Numbered from the stretch's first letter, positions 1 to 7,518 are shown. The stretch is DNA of 64,000 bases from Actinomyces israelii DSM 43320 (GCF_000711965.1 NZ_JONS01000004.1:1-64000); one strand, 5' to 3'. Numbers and translations are program-made. The notes: generated by a model from the letters alone, not told the origin.

Positions 1-204
1 CGCAGGTGGCGTGGGAGTCAGCTCCAGGGTCAACTGGTCCGGGGCAATGCGGTGCCGGCCGATCTCCATCAGAGCAGCCAGCTCGGCCTCGGTGTGGGCC
101 GATCCCAGGTGCTCGATCACCTTGTCCCGGCGCCCTTCCTTGACCGCGATCTGCACCGCCATCGCCCCTGAGGCTGTCTTGACCTTACGCAGAAACGGGC
201 TCAC
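1..204 (-). CDS. Transposase N-terminus, IS1634-like, cut by window edge
   Basis: Reading the minus strand from a GTG near 204 (in-frame GTGs also at 207 and 213) gives a protein starting VSPFLRKVKTASGAMAVQI and continuing with VKEGRRDKVIEHLGSAHTE. It runs off the window at position 1. This N-terminal pattern (a short basic segment, then a statement of strand and repeat like HLGSAHTEAELAAL) is what I recall of IS1634-type DDE transposases in actinomycetes. The catalytic region is outside the window, so the family call rests on the N-terminus only. The gene points away from the truncated ABC ATPase gene, which places the outer end of the element between about 214 and 310. Confidence 0.6.
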   Translation of the reverse strand, partial: MSPFLRKVKTASGAMAVQIAVKEGRRDKVIEHLGSAHTEAELAALMEIGRHRIAPDQLTLELTPTPPA

Positions 205-305
205 CACCCCCACCCTACCGGCCCCTTAGTGTGCCAGCACACCCACAACCACCACGGAATACCAACGAAAAACCCACCTCAAAACCCAGACCCCACCAAA
301 GTGTC
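1..305. mobile_element. End of an IS1634-like insertion sequence
   Basis: The transposase start lies about 100 bases from where recognisable ABC ATPase coding sequence begins (about 311), so the stretch 214 to about 305 is the non-coding end of the element. A small hairpin (GTGTG at 229-233, CACAC at 238-242) lies just upstream of the transposase start. The exact terminal repeat cannot be fixed because the other end lies outside the window. The right boundary is an estimate, placed where ATPase homology starts. Confidence 0.55.
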
Positions 306-310
306 ACGAG

Positions 311-1156
311 TCAGGTCTGAACCTGAGAGTTCCTCGCGGTTCTGTTTATGGATTCCTGGGCCCGAATGGTTCCGGGAAGTCCACGACAATGAAAATGATC
401 TTGTCCCTGGTGAGGCCATCAGCGGGGCAGATTCTCATCGACGGCGAACCAATGACTCGCCGATCGCGGCAACAGCACCTTGCCCATATTGGGTCCCTGA
501 TCGAGTCGCCGCCGGGTTACAGTCATCTCACCGGCGCCGAGAACATGCGAATTATTCAAAGACTGCTCGGTCTTGACGAGGAGGATGTGAGCTACGCCGT
601 CTCCGCGGTGCACATGGCTAGTCACATGGACAAGAAGGTGCGCGACTACTCTTTGGGGATGAAGCAGCGCCTGGGTATAGCCATGGCGCTGGTTCGCCGT
701 CCTTCGCTACTGATTCTGGACGAGCCCACTAACGGTCTGGACCCCGCGGGGATCGAGGAGATCCGCAGGCTCATGCGCCGATTGGTATCGGACGGAATCA
801 CGGTCATGGTTTCCTCTCATCTTCTCGGCGAAATCGATCGAACTGCCAACGTGCTCGGAATTCTTGTTCGGGGGCGGCTGCTCTTCCAGGGGTCACGGAC
901 TGAATTGATGAGCGCCGCCGCTCCGGACACTCTCGTAGAGTGCTCGGACCCTGCCCTGGCCGCCGAGCGCATCGCCGGTTCTGCGCCGCTGGCCCATGAG
1001 GGTGATGTACTCCGGGTATCCGGCCTCGACCGGAGGCGCACGGCACGGGTGGTTGCGAGTCTCGTCGATGCGGGTATCGACGTGTACTCTATCTACCAGG
1101 AGGAGCAGAGCCTCGAAGCCGTATTTATGGCCCTTACCCGGGGAGGGGGACTGTGA
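311..1156 (+). pseudogene. ABC transporter ATPase (BcrA/LanF type), 5' end lost to IS
   Basis: The frame ending at 1156 encodes a normal BcrA/LanF-type ATPase: P-loop GPNGSGKST just before the first in-frame ATG at 389, signature YSLGMKQR, Walker B LLILDEPTNGLDP, and switch SSHLL. Family members have about 20 to 30 residues before the VPRGSVYGFLGPNG segment. Here that part is replaced by IS sequence, and no ATG, GTG or TTG lies in frame upstream of the P-loop. Translation from 389 would give a protein without Walker A, so the ATPase is very probably non-functional. Its stop overlaps the GTG of the next permease, and the module probably served lasso peptide export or self-protection (inference from neighbours). 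Confidence 0.85.
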
Positions 1157-1932
1157 GTACCTTAAAGGTCTTGACCTTCGGTACTCGTATGCTGCGCAAC
1201 GAATACGCGAAGATGCATCATCTGCGGGTCGGAGTGATTGCCGCCCTCCTGCTGCTCGGAGTTGTCGGACTCACTGTCATAGGCGCCATGAACTCGGGAC
1301 TGGCTGAACACCGGTTGGACTCCAATGAGCATGCATGGAATCTTCTCCTGATCAGTCTTCACTCATCCGTCGAATTGTCCGGGCCCCTCCTTATCGCAAT
1401 CCTGGCAAGCCGCCAGGTTGAGATCGAGTACTCCGGCAGCTCGTGGACGTCATCGTCAGCCGCAGGTGCCGGACCCGGACAACTGTGTCGGGCGAAGTTC
1501 ATCGCCCTGGGACTCATTATACCAAGCATGCCCATATTCTGGGGAGCTTTCGTAGTGGTGTTCGGGACGGCAGCCGGGGTTGCCTATCCGGTTCCTGTCG
1601 CTCGACTGTCGGGTCTTGTCATCTCGCTCATCGTGGTGAATCTCGGCGTCTTGGGCGTGCAGTTGCTGATATCGGCGAGGACTGAGAACCAATTGGGGCC
1701 AATGGCCGTGGGAATCATCGGAATCCTGTTGGCCACATTTTCCCAGGCCATGCCCATATGGGTGCGTCACCTCACTCCGTGGACGGCTTACGGTCTAGTG
1801 ATTCCAGGGGACTTCGTTAACTCTGATATCGTTCCGCTCAGCATGCATCCGGCGAGCCTTCTAATCCTCTCCGTCATAGGCGGGGCGCTCTTCATGGGTG
1901 CGACTTTGCGCCTGGACCAGATGGAGATGTAA
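1153..1932 (+). CDS. ABC-2 permease, lantibiotic-immunity/BcrB type, subunit 1
   Basis: A 259-residue protein with about six hydrophobic segments (for example around residues 25-45, 70-85, 120-140, 155-175, 185-200 and 230-250). The segment VEIEYSGSSWTSSSAAG followed by GQLCRAKF is the usual cytoplasmic loop of MutE/SpaG-like ABC-2 permeases. It starts with GTG behind GGAGGGGG and overlaps the truncated ATPase gene by 4 nt. It would form the membrane part of an exporter with the next gene. With the ATPase broken, it is probably idle unless another ATPase substitutes. Confidence 0.75.
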   Translation: MSTLKVLTFGTRMLRNEYAKMHHLRVGVIAALLLLGVVGLTVIGAMNSGLAEHRLDSNEHAWNLLLISLHSSVELSGPLLIAILASRQVEIEYSGSSWTSSSAAGAGPGQLCRAKFIALGLIIPSMPIFWGAFVVVFGTAAGVAYPVPVARLSGLVISLIVVNLGVLGVQLLISARTENQLGPMAVGIIGILLATFSQAMPIWVRHLTPWTAYGLVIPGDFVNSDIVPLSMHPASLLILSVIGGALFMGATLRLDQMEM

Positions 1933-2681
1933 TGAAAGAATCAGTTGTCACAGAGCTTCTCAAACTACGACGGTCTACGAGCTGGGCAGTGGTCGGATTC
2001 GTTCCAACGGCATCGGTTCTCAGTGCATGCGTCTTCGTGAAACCCGAGAGCTGGCAACTCCTGTGGATCCGATCGGTCGGATTCTACGGCATGGCCCTTC
2101 TCCCGGTAAGCCTTGCGGTTCTCTCATCGCTCGTCTGGCGCGTGGAGCATCAGGGCTCTAATTGGAATGCGCTGATGAGCGCGCCTGTACGGGCCTGGCG
2201 CATCGTCGTCGGGAAGGGAGCGGCTATCTGGTTGCTCGCAATCGTGATGCAACTGGTCCTCGTTTGTTCTGTCATTGGTGCAGGCATCCTTGTGCTTGAC
2301 CTCTCCGGGTTTTTCCCCGTGCGGTATCTAATGGCGGGGCTGCTCATTGCGATTTCTTGCGCTCCGGTCTGCGCCCTGCAATCCGCCCTCTCCTCGATGA
2401 CCCGTTCGTTCGCACTTCCTGTCGCTGTGGGACTTGTTCTCACAGGCATAGGCACCCTCCTCCTGCTCATGCGCGTCCCGGGAGTATGGATACTTCCCCA
2501 CGCGTTCGCAACTCAAGCCACCCAGATGGGGGCAGTATCAGGGGGAGCCGCAATTTCTTTCGCCGCCCAAGAAATCACAAGAACCAGTGTTTTCTTCACG
2601 ATAAGTATCTCGACAATTATCACGTTTTGCCTCTTAGCCGCGACATCGTTGATCCTCGAGCGGACAGATGCGCGGATATGA
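1932..2681 (+). CDS. ABC-2 permease, lantibiotic-immunity/BcrB type, subunit 2
   Basis: A 249-residue hydrophobic protein with about six membrane segments and the loop WRVEHQGSNWNALMSAPV, a hallmark of LanE/LanG-like permeases that aligns with the matching loop of the preceding subunit. The ATG shares its A with the TAA stop of the previous gene (TAATG), so the two are translationally coupled. Two similar but distinct permeases plus one ATPase is the LanFEG layout. Base composition is lower in GC than in the chromosome downstream of 7.8 kb, in line with acquisition together with the lasso genes. Confidence 0.75.
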   Translation: MKESVVTELLKLRRSTSWAVVGFVPTASVLSACVFVKPESWQLLWIRSVGFYGMALLPVSLAVLSSLVWRVEHQGSNWNALMSAPVRAWRIVVGKGAAIWLLAIVMQLVLVCSVIGAGILVLDLSGFFPVRYLMAGLLIAISCAPVCALQSALSSMTRSFALPVAVGLVLTGIGTLLLLMRVPGVWILPHAFATQATQMGAVSGGAAISFAAQEITRTSVFFTISISTIITFCLLAATSLILERTDARI

Positions 2682-3110
2682 GTTTGGTGCAGGTGTGCAG
2701 TGAAAACTATTGATGGCGTCAGGCGGTCTCGTCCTTTGGTCTACTGGTCTTGCGGGAGACGCAGAATTATTTGGCGATTTTGATCGCCGGTGCGGATGGA
2801 GAGGAATGTTAATTGCGGTAATGATCGTAAACACAGATAATCAGGCTGGGGCGTCGGAGAAACGCAATGCCGTTTTATATAGGAGAACTTTTGAAGAACA
2901 AGCCATAGGATACCTAATGATATGGGCGAGGTCCTGAGAAAGCTTTGCATCGCAAGGCCTCGGCGCGGAAAATCGAAGCATTCAATGGAAAGTATTCCAT
3001 GCTGGCAGGTCTTGCGTATTCACTGTGTCCTCGAGCTGCAGATTCTGACTTGTTCGTTCGAGTGACCTCCGATATCGATTAACTGCACGAAGGCAGGAAG
3101 GTGAAGTATA
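2682..3110 (+). other. 429-bp low-GC intergenic stretch, no clear gene
   Basis: The longest frames here (for example plus strand 2710-2937) resemble nothing I know. I searched for a third lasso precursor by leader pattern (Tyr-x-x-Pro and Gly-x-Phe-x-x-x-Thr) and found none, although most actinobacterial lasso clusters place the precursor at this spot, just before the cyclase. An AGGAAGGTGA ribosome-binding site just before 3111 serves the cyclase. The promoter of the lasso genes may lie here, but I cannot point to it. Confidence 0.5.
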
Positions 3111-4943
3111 ATGTGGCAGCCGAGCAGTTACGTGCTGGTATTGCCGGATCATGGTAATTCCGAGGCAATTCCTGTCGAATCCGATTATTCGAGTCCTGGG
3201 TATGTTCGGTTCGATCATGCATCTGGTAGACCGTGGGTCGTAGGACGCCTTTTGGGGCGTCGCCTTGTCTATGCCAGAGACCGGAACACGCAGATCGTTG
3301 TTATCGGATCCAGCAGTGCGGATATTGGACAACTCGAGCAGATTCTTCGCAAGATGAAGACTATTACGGATCTACCGGTGTTGACACATGGCATTGCCGG
3401 CAATTTCGTTGTTATCGCCTCCAGAGAGGAGAGCATTATTGCCTTCGGGCCGGTGTTCCAGACATACCGTCTCTTCACGTGTCAGGTCAACGGGATGCCT
3501 TTGATCTCTGACAGGGCGGATATGCTCGCGAGCATCTGCCGCTCTAGGATAGATCGATCCGCGCTGGCGTTGAAGCTAATTTCCAGCGTTCCCGACCAGC
3601 ATCTTGCGGACCGACCGATGTGGGAGCAGATATCTTCTTGTCCTGGTGGCACGTACCTGTTGGTTGATAAGAACGGGTGCCTTCGGAGCGCAAAATGGTG
3701 GAATAGACCGGGGGCGCGCCTAAGAAGAGAGGAGGGGGCCGAACTTCTTAGAGATGAATTGGCAAGGGCGGTGGGGGCAAGAAGGGTCGGATTTGATCAT
3801 ATTGCCTGTGACCTGTCCGGAGGTTTGGACTCAACTCCAATTTGCTATCTCTCCTCGACGTTGGGGCGAACGACCGCAGTTACCTATTTCAATGATGACC
3901 CCGGAGGCAGAGAAGATCTGAGCTGGGCCCGTAAAGCTATCGTAAGCATGCCGGAGATCGAAGCCCATGTAGTTCAGTCGATTGATGATGCTCCGCAATT
4001 CTTTGGCGGATTGCGCGACATGTAAATAGTTTTCGACGAACCGTCGCAGGTTCCCCTCGCCGCGCCACGTATGCAATACACGCTCGAATTTGATGCGGAG
4101 AGTCAGATAGGCATGCATCTTAATGGTGCGGGTGGTGATCATTTGTTACGCGGGGTTCCGGTATGGAATCATACACTGGCACGAAATAAGCCTTTATTTG
4201 CTTGGCGGAGAATTTGTGCAGACCCTGATCTGAAGGCATACGGACGATGTTCGTTGCTGAGACAGCTACTTAATCGATAATCGTACGGTCAATGGTTGAA
4301 AGATCTTGCCTCAGGAGGCCTAAAGGATTTTCATCATGATGGCGAAGCAGGTTTAAGGGTCCGGGTCGACTCTTGGTTTGTTCCGCCGCAGTTTCCCTCT
4401 TGGTTGACTTCGGAGGCGCGAGAACTCTTGCGTAATAGTTTTCTGGAGGCAGCAGAAGCGGATTGTCCGCTTGCATCAGATCGAGCTGGGCATTTTGACC
4501 GTTTGAGTATTCTTGAGGCGGGGCGCGTGGTCCGCAATACCCAGATTGTTGGAGACTGCTGTGGGGTTTCCTACGAGGCGCCTTTGCTGGATGATCGCGT
4601 TGTGGAGGCGGTGCTTGCCGTTCGGTATGAGGAACGAGATGGTCCTCTGGAATGGAAGCCATTGATGAAGCAGGCCATGATGGGATTCCTGCCCGACGAC
4701 TACCTTCACCGGACTACTAAGGTAGGGGGGTCCCCTCAGGTTATTAGGGGATACTGGGGCAACGCCCGTGAGGTCATGGAGATCTTGGAAGATTCTGGTC
4801 TTTTTGGCACGGGGCTTGTGAACAAGGAAATACTTCAGCGAGAAGCGGCTCCCAGCATGACTGACGGCCCGCCGGGTTCTATCATTTCCGCCATCAATAT
4901 AGGACTTTTTCTGAGAAATCTGCATTCGCATGGTTTGTACTGA
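3111..4943 (+). pseudogene. Lasso peptide cyclase (asparagine-synthetase-like), two in-frame TAA stops
   Basis: The frame spans 611 codons, the normal size for a lasso cyclase (the C protein, which adenylates the Asp or Glu side chain and closes the macrolactam). The PP-loop DLSGGLDST is at residues 234-242 and a second conserved block, HLNGAGGDHLLRG, follows at about 334-346. The N-terminal half is the glutaminase-like domain without an N-terminal Cys. TAA stops interrupt the frame at codon 305 (4023-4025) and codon 390 (4278-4280). All three pieces (3111-4025, 4026-4280, 4281-4943) are in the same frame and keep family-like sequence. The first stop falls after the PP-loop, so no single fragment could be active. 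Recent decay is the simplest reading; readthrough or sequencing error would be alternatives. The start ATG has a good AGGAAGGTGA site. Confidence 0.85.
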
Positions 4944-4980
4944 GAAATCAACGTATCTCTAAGCGAAGGACTGGCGGTTC

Positions 4981-5244
4981 ATGATGAGATCACGAAATCA
5001 CGACGACAAGCGAAAGGTGATACGGGTGTCTACAGGCTATGGCGATGTCGCCCTCGATCTGGAAAGTGGGATGTATTGGCGGTTAAATGGGTCGGCATCG
5101 CTGGTGCTCGATATTCTTGAGGGTGGCGGCACCGAGAGTGAGGCGGCAAGCGCGTTGGCGTCTGAGTACGATGTGGATGAACAGAAAGCGTTTGAGGATG
5201 TCAAATCAGTTTCTCAGACTCTAAAGCAAGGAGGCTTGCTGTGA
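4981..5244 (+). CDS. Lasso RRE protein (B1, PqqD-like leader-binding)
   Basis: An 87-residue protein with the PqqD/RRE fold pattern: a beta-rich start (VIRVSTGYGDVALDLESG then MYWRLNGSA) followed by helices rich in acidic and Ala residues ending LKQGGLL. In lasso clusters this stand-alone RRE (B1) binds the Tyr-x-x-Pro part of the precursor leader and presents it to the B2 protease. ATG codons at 4981 and 4984 both follow AAGGA; the first is taken. The stop overlaps the next gene's GTG by 4 nt, the usual B1-B2 coupling. The frame is intact, unlike the cyclase. Confidence 0.85.
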   Translation: MMRSRNHDDKRKVIRVSTGYGDVALDLESGMYWRLNGSASLVLDILEGGGTESEAASALASEYDVDEQKAFEDVKSVSQTLKQGGLL

Positions 5245-5672
5245 GCCAGGTTCGACCGGTCTCGGTTGCTAGGTTGAGAGCACTAGATAGATTTGTGATT
5301 CTGGTTTTCGTCTCACTGGCGCGGTTGATGGTTCGATCGAGTCCGACAGTACTCCGAACGAGGTTGGCGAGGCTCTGCTCGGGGGTACGGCTTGGCTCAT
5401 ATTTTGAGGTTCAGAAAGTGCGGGATGCGGTTCTGTCTTCCAGTTCTCTATGCCGAGGATCTGATGCGTGTTTGATCCGCTCGGTTACGGTGCTGTTGGT
5501 GTGCAGATGGAAGGGGTACGTTCCGGTGTGGTGTGTTGGAGTCGCCGTGGTCCCGCCATTTGCTGCTCATGCCTGGGTGGAAGCAGAAGGGCGCGTGGTA
5601 GATGAACCATTCACAGTCGATAGTTTCAAGGCGTTCTTCAAGGTTCCGGAGTCGTCGAGGGTCGATGCTTAG
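5241..5672 (+). CDS. Lasso leader peptidase (B2, transglutaminase-like)
   Basis: A 143-residue protein of the lasso B2 family, cysteine proteases with a transglutaminase-like fold that remove the leader. The expected triad is visible: Cys77 in DACLIRSV, His111 in HAWVEAEG, and Asp122 in RVVDEP. Length matches stand-alone B2 proteins of actinobacteria, which partner with a separate B1. It starts at GTG 5241 and overlaps B1 by 4 nt. The two precursor genes begin 83 bases downstream, which puts them after the processing enzymes instead of before them. Confidence 0.88.
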   Translation: MSQVRPVSVARLRALDRFVILVFVSLARLMVRSSPTVLRTRLARLCSGVRLGSYFEVQKVRDAVLSSSSLCRGSDACLIRSVTVLLVCRWKGYVPVWCVGVAVVPPFAAHAWVEAEGRVVDEPFTVDSFKAFFKVPESSRVDA

Positions 5673-5755
5673 AGGAACTGTATGAGCTCCTTTCTGATTT
5701 CAGAGAGGATGATATTGGTTGCACGTTATGTTTAGAGAGGAGGTGATGTGTCGTG

Positions 5756-5881
5756 ATGAAGGAGTACATGGAGCCTTCAGTGGTTGCGCTCGGTAAGTTC
5801 AACTCGCTGACCGGTTTCGGACTTGGCGCCGCTCGCGAGGGGTGGTGGCTGATTGCGGATGTGCCTTTCAGGCCTTGGTGA
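5756..5881 (+). CDS. Lasso peptide precursor 1 (41 aa)
   Basis: A 41-codon gene that ordinary size cut-offs miss. The leader MKEYMEPSVVALGKFNSLTG fits the actinobacterial lasso pattern YxxPxxxxxGxFxxxT, with Thr at the -2 position. That places cleavage after Gly20 and gives a 21-residue core: ring segment FGLGAARE and tail GWWLIADVPFRPW. Glu8 would accept the amide bond from Phe1 (8-residue ring). If cleavage were one residue earlier the ring would be Gly1 to Glu9. The tail is rich in Trp, Phe and Pro, with Trp10, Trp11 and Arg19 as possible plug residues. A strong AGGAGG at 5738-5743 precedes it; the in-frame GTG at 5753 is an alternative start. It follows the B2 gene. Confidence 0.85.
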   Translation: MKEYMEPSVVALGKFNSLTGFGLGAAREGWWLIADVPFRPW

Positions 5882-5959
5882 TCTCGAAACTCAGGTGTTG
5901 GAAAACCGTCTTGTTTTCTTGTTTTCGACGACGATGATTGGCGGAAGGAGGTGTTGGTT

Positions 5960-6085
5960 ATGAAGAAGACCTACGAGAGCCCCGTGATCGAGAGGATTGG
6001 AGAGTTCGCCCAGCGGACGGGAGAGTGGTTCGGCCCGTACACCGAGTACGTGCTGTTCTTGCGTGACTGGTCGTACGAGGGCTAG
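5960..6085 (+). CDS. Lasso peptide precursor 2 (41 aa)
   Basis: A second 41-codon precursor, 78 bases after the first. Its leader, with YESPVIERIGEFAQRTG at residues 5-21, keeps the same Tyr, Pro, Gly, Phe and Thr spacing as precursor 1. Cleavage with Thr at -2 gives a 20-residue core: ring segment EWFGPYTE and tail YVLFLRDWSYEG, with Glu8 as ring acceptor and an unusual Glu1. The alternative register is Gly1 to Glu9. AGGAGG at 5946-5951 gives an 8-nt spacing to ATG. The cores of the two precursors are unrelated while the leaders match, as expected for two products made by one set of enzymes. Confidence 0.83.
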   Translation: MKKTYESPVIERIGEFAQRTGEWFGPYTEYVLFLRDWSYEG

Positions 6086-6126
6086 TGGCGATTGCGATTG
6101 TCAGTACGTTGCTGACACTCTGGCTT

Positions 6127-6157
6127 TCTAATTCTCCGACGGAAGGTCAGAATTAGA
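6127..6157. terminator. Hairpin downstream of the lasso genes
   Basis: A perfect 9-bp inverted repeat, TCTAATTCT (6127-6135) and AGAATTAGA (6149-6157), separated by 13 bases. It lies 42 bases after the second precursor and could end the lasso transcript, although no T-run follows. A weaker hairpin (TGTCAG 6099-6104, CTGACA 6112-6117) lies just before it. Confidence 0.4.
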
Positions 6158-6612
6158 GGCGCCGGCCTCCGCTGGGGCGGCACATGCTGTAGGCGAGACT
6201 CGCTTCAGCGGAGCGGCGTCTTTGATGCGATTTTAAATTATTTTCACTATTTTTAGCGGCGCGGCTCGTTTGAGTCTCTTGCTGCCAGCGTGGGAGACGT
6301 GCCCGCCCCGTATACTCGCCTGTATGGAGGGTCCTGAGCGTCTGGTGGTGGGGGTCGGTCCGGGCGTGGGAGGTCGGGTGGGCGGTGGTGGGGGTCCTCC
6401 CCGGTGTCTCGGCCAGGAGTACTGGAGTGAGTGGTTTTTCTCGGACACTGGGTCCCCACTGTCCGAGAAAACCACTCACTCCATAATTCCAGCCATAATT
6501 CCAACGGGTGTTAGGGATTGTAGGGGGTCAGTGCTACGCTTCCGTTGTCAGCGCCGCCTGACGGACCTGACGAGCGCCAGCCGTTGTCGAAACGGACGGG
6601 CTCGAGAAGGAT
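6158..6612. other. Non-coding junction between lasso island and IS
   Basis: No convincing gene. Composition changes from AT-rich (around 6230-6260) to very G-rich (6330-6410). The stretch contains the hairpin at 6424-6482. The part from about 6500 to 6612 reads like an upstream region ending in GAGAAGG just before the insertion sequence. It may be the original promoter and ribosome-binding region of the truncated flavodoxin-like gene on the other side of the IS (inference). Confidence 0.4.
6424..6482. repeat. Long near-perfect palindromic hairpin (23-bp arms)
   Basis: The left arm 6424-6447 and the right arm 6460-6482 are reverse complements apart from one extra T in the left arm, with a 12-base loop. 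Arms begin GGAGTGAGTGG and end CTCGGACA. It is followed by two copies of an ATAATTCCA-like string at about 6484-6502. It fits a strong terminator, a REP-like dispersed palindrome or a non-autonomous mobile element end. No gene reads directly into it. Confidence 0.7.
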
Positions 6613-6672
6613 GACAATGAAGGTTATTCAGGGGTTGGTGCAGGTGTAAAGGGCTAGTGTGGTTGTGATGGT

Positions 6673-7376
6673 TTATTTGAAGGTATGCAGGGGTCGTCGG
6701 TAGTCGTGGGCCAGGATCTTCCAGGCCTTGATGTGCGCGATGGCTCTCTCCACGACGTAGCGGATTCTGCCCAGGGCCTTGCTCGCCTGTCTCTGGGCCT
6801 GGGTGGGCTCGCCGTTAGGAGATTTCTTACAGGGGTGACAACCCCGGTTCCGATGTGGCCTTTATCGGCGATGCAGCAGGAGGGGGCGATCTGCTCGAGC
6901 ACGCCGGAGGTGGTGATGGCCTTGGAGTCGCGGGTGGCCCCGGGCGGGGGGTCCGAGGCCCACCGCAGGTGCCCGGTGAGGCTGACCAGCACCTGCAGGC
7001 TCATACCGGTGCGCCTGTGCCTGCCCGACCACAGGTCGGGCTGGTCCTTCCAGCTCCAGCACGGCAGGAGGGTCCCATCGATGATGTACGCGCCGGCGTG
7101 GGGGATCTCCTCCGCGGTCGCCGGCAGGGGCCCCAGGGCCCCGGCGATGATCCGGGTGATCACCGAGATCGTCCGCGAGATCGTGGGCTGGGACACGCCC
7201 ATGATATCGGCGATCCCGGCCTGGGAGGCGTTGGTGCGCAGATACATCAAAGTGGCCCGTACGGCTGCCAGTGGGCTGAGGACTCGTGGCGCCAGGGCGA
7301 TCTCGCTGTCGCCCAGCACCGGCTCCACCAGCCTGCTTATCTGTACCCTGTCCAGGCCTGTGATACCCTTGATCAT
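6673..7376 (-). pseudogene. IS5-group transposase, frameshifted
   Basis: The N-terminal two thirds read from ATG 7376: a helix-turn-helix part (ASQAGIADIMGVSQPTISRT) then a DDE nuclease part (YIIDGTLLPCW at about residues 97-107, and CIADKGHIGTG). Near 6836 the frame shifts. The uninterrupted end, KKSPNGEPTQAQRQASKALG followed by RIRYVVERAIAHIKAWKILA, continues in the other frame and stops at 6673. One base appears missing in an ACCCCTG run. The final DDE glutamate (VVERAIAH) lies after the shift, so a product in one frame would be inactive. Programmed frameshifting is possible in IS families, but no classic slippery heptamer is visible. Confidence 0.75.
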
Positions 7377-7385
7377 GATGTCTCG

Positions 7386-7427
7386 TTCCTGAGAAGGTTC
7401 TATGTTTTCCTGAGAAGGTTCTATGTT
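7386..7427. repeat. 21-bp tandem duplication in the IS leader
   Basis: Two exact adjacent copies (7386-7406 and 7407-7427) of a unit beginning TTCCTGAGAAGG and ending TCTATGTT. They lie just upstream of the transposase start, inside the IS. On the minus strand they could affect the transposase promoter or translation start. Confidence 0.85.
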
Positions 7428-7518
7428 GCAACTTGATTCTCTCAGGTCAACGAGTCGTCACCTGGCCAACACGCCGAGCCCCATTCTTTATATCCACGCT
7501 TGAATAACCTTCATTGTC

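Larger units (their letters stand above)
6613..7518. mobile_element. 906-bp insertion sequence with 18-bp terminal inverted repeats
   Basis: Perfect inverted repeats GACAATGAAGGTTATTCA (6613-6630) and its complement (7501-7518) bound a single minus-strand transposase gene. Size and organisation fit small IS5-group elements. I see no clear target duplication. The right end sits directly against an in-frame remnant of a flavodoxin-like gene, so the insertion, or an associated deletion, removed that gene's 5' half. Confidence 0.85.

Noticed and set aside
2682..3110. A third lasso precursor in the gap before the cyclase
   Set aside because: No frame there has the Tyr-x-x-Pro and Gly-x-Phe-x-x-x-Thr leader pattern; the precursors are downstream.
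4023..4280. Programmed stop readthrough in the lasso cyclase
   Set aside because: No known readthrough context or structure is visible, and the neighbouring ATPase gene is also broken, so decay is simpler. Kept only as an alternative.
6270..6614. A plus-strand frame across the 59-bp palindrome
   Set aside because: Composition is Gly/Arg-biased with no family match, and it runs through a perfect inverted repeat.
6820..6850. Programmed -1 frameshift in the IS transposase
   Set aside because: The region reads ACCCCTG without a slippery A6/A7-type heptamer, so a lost base is the better explanation.
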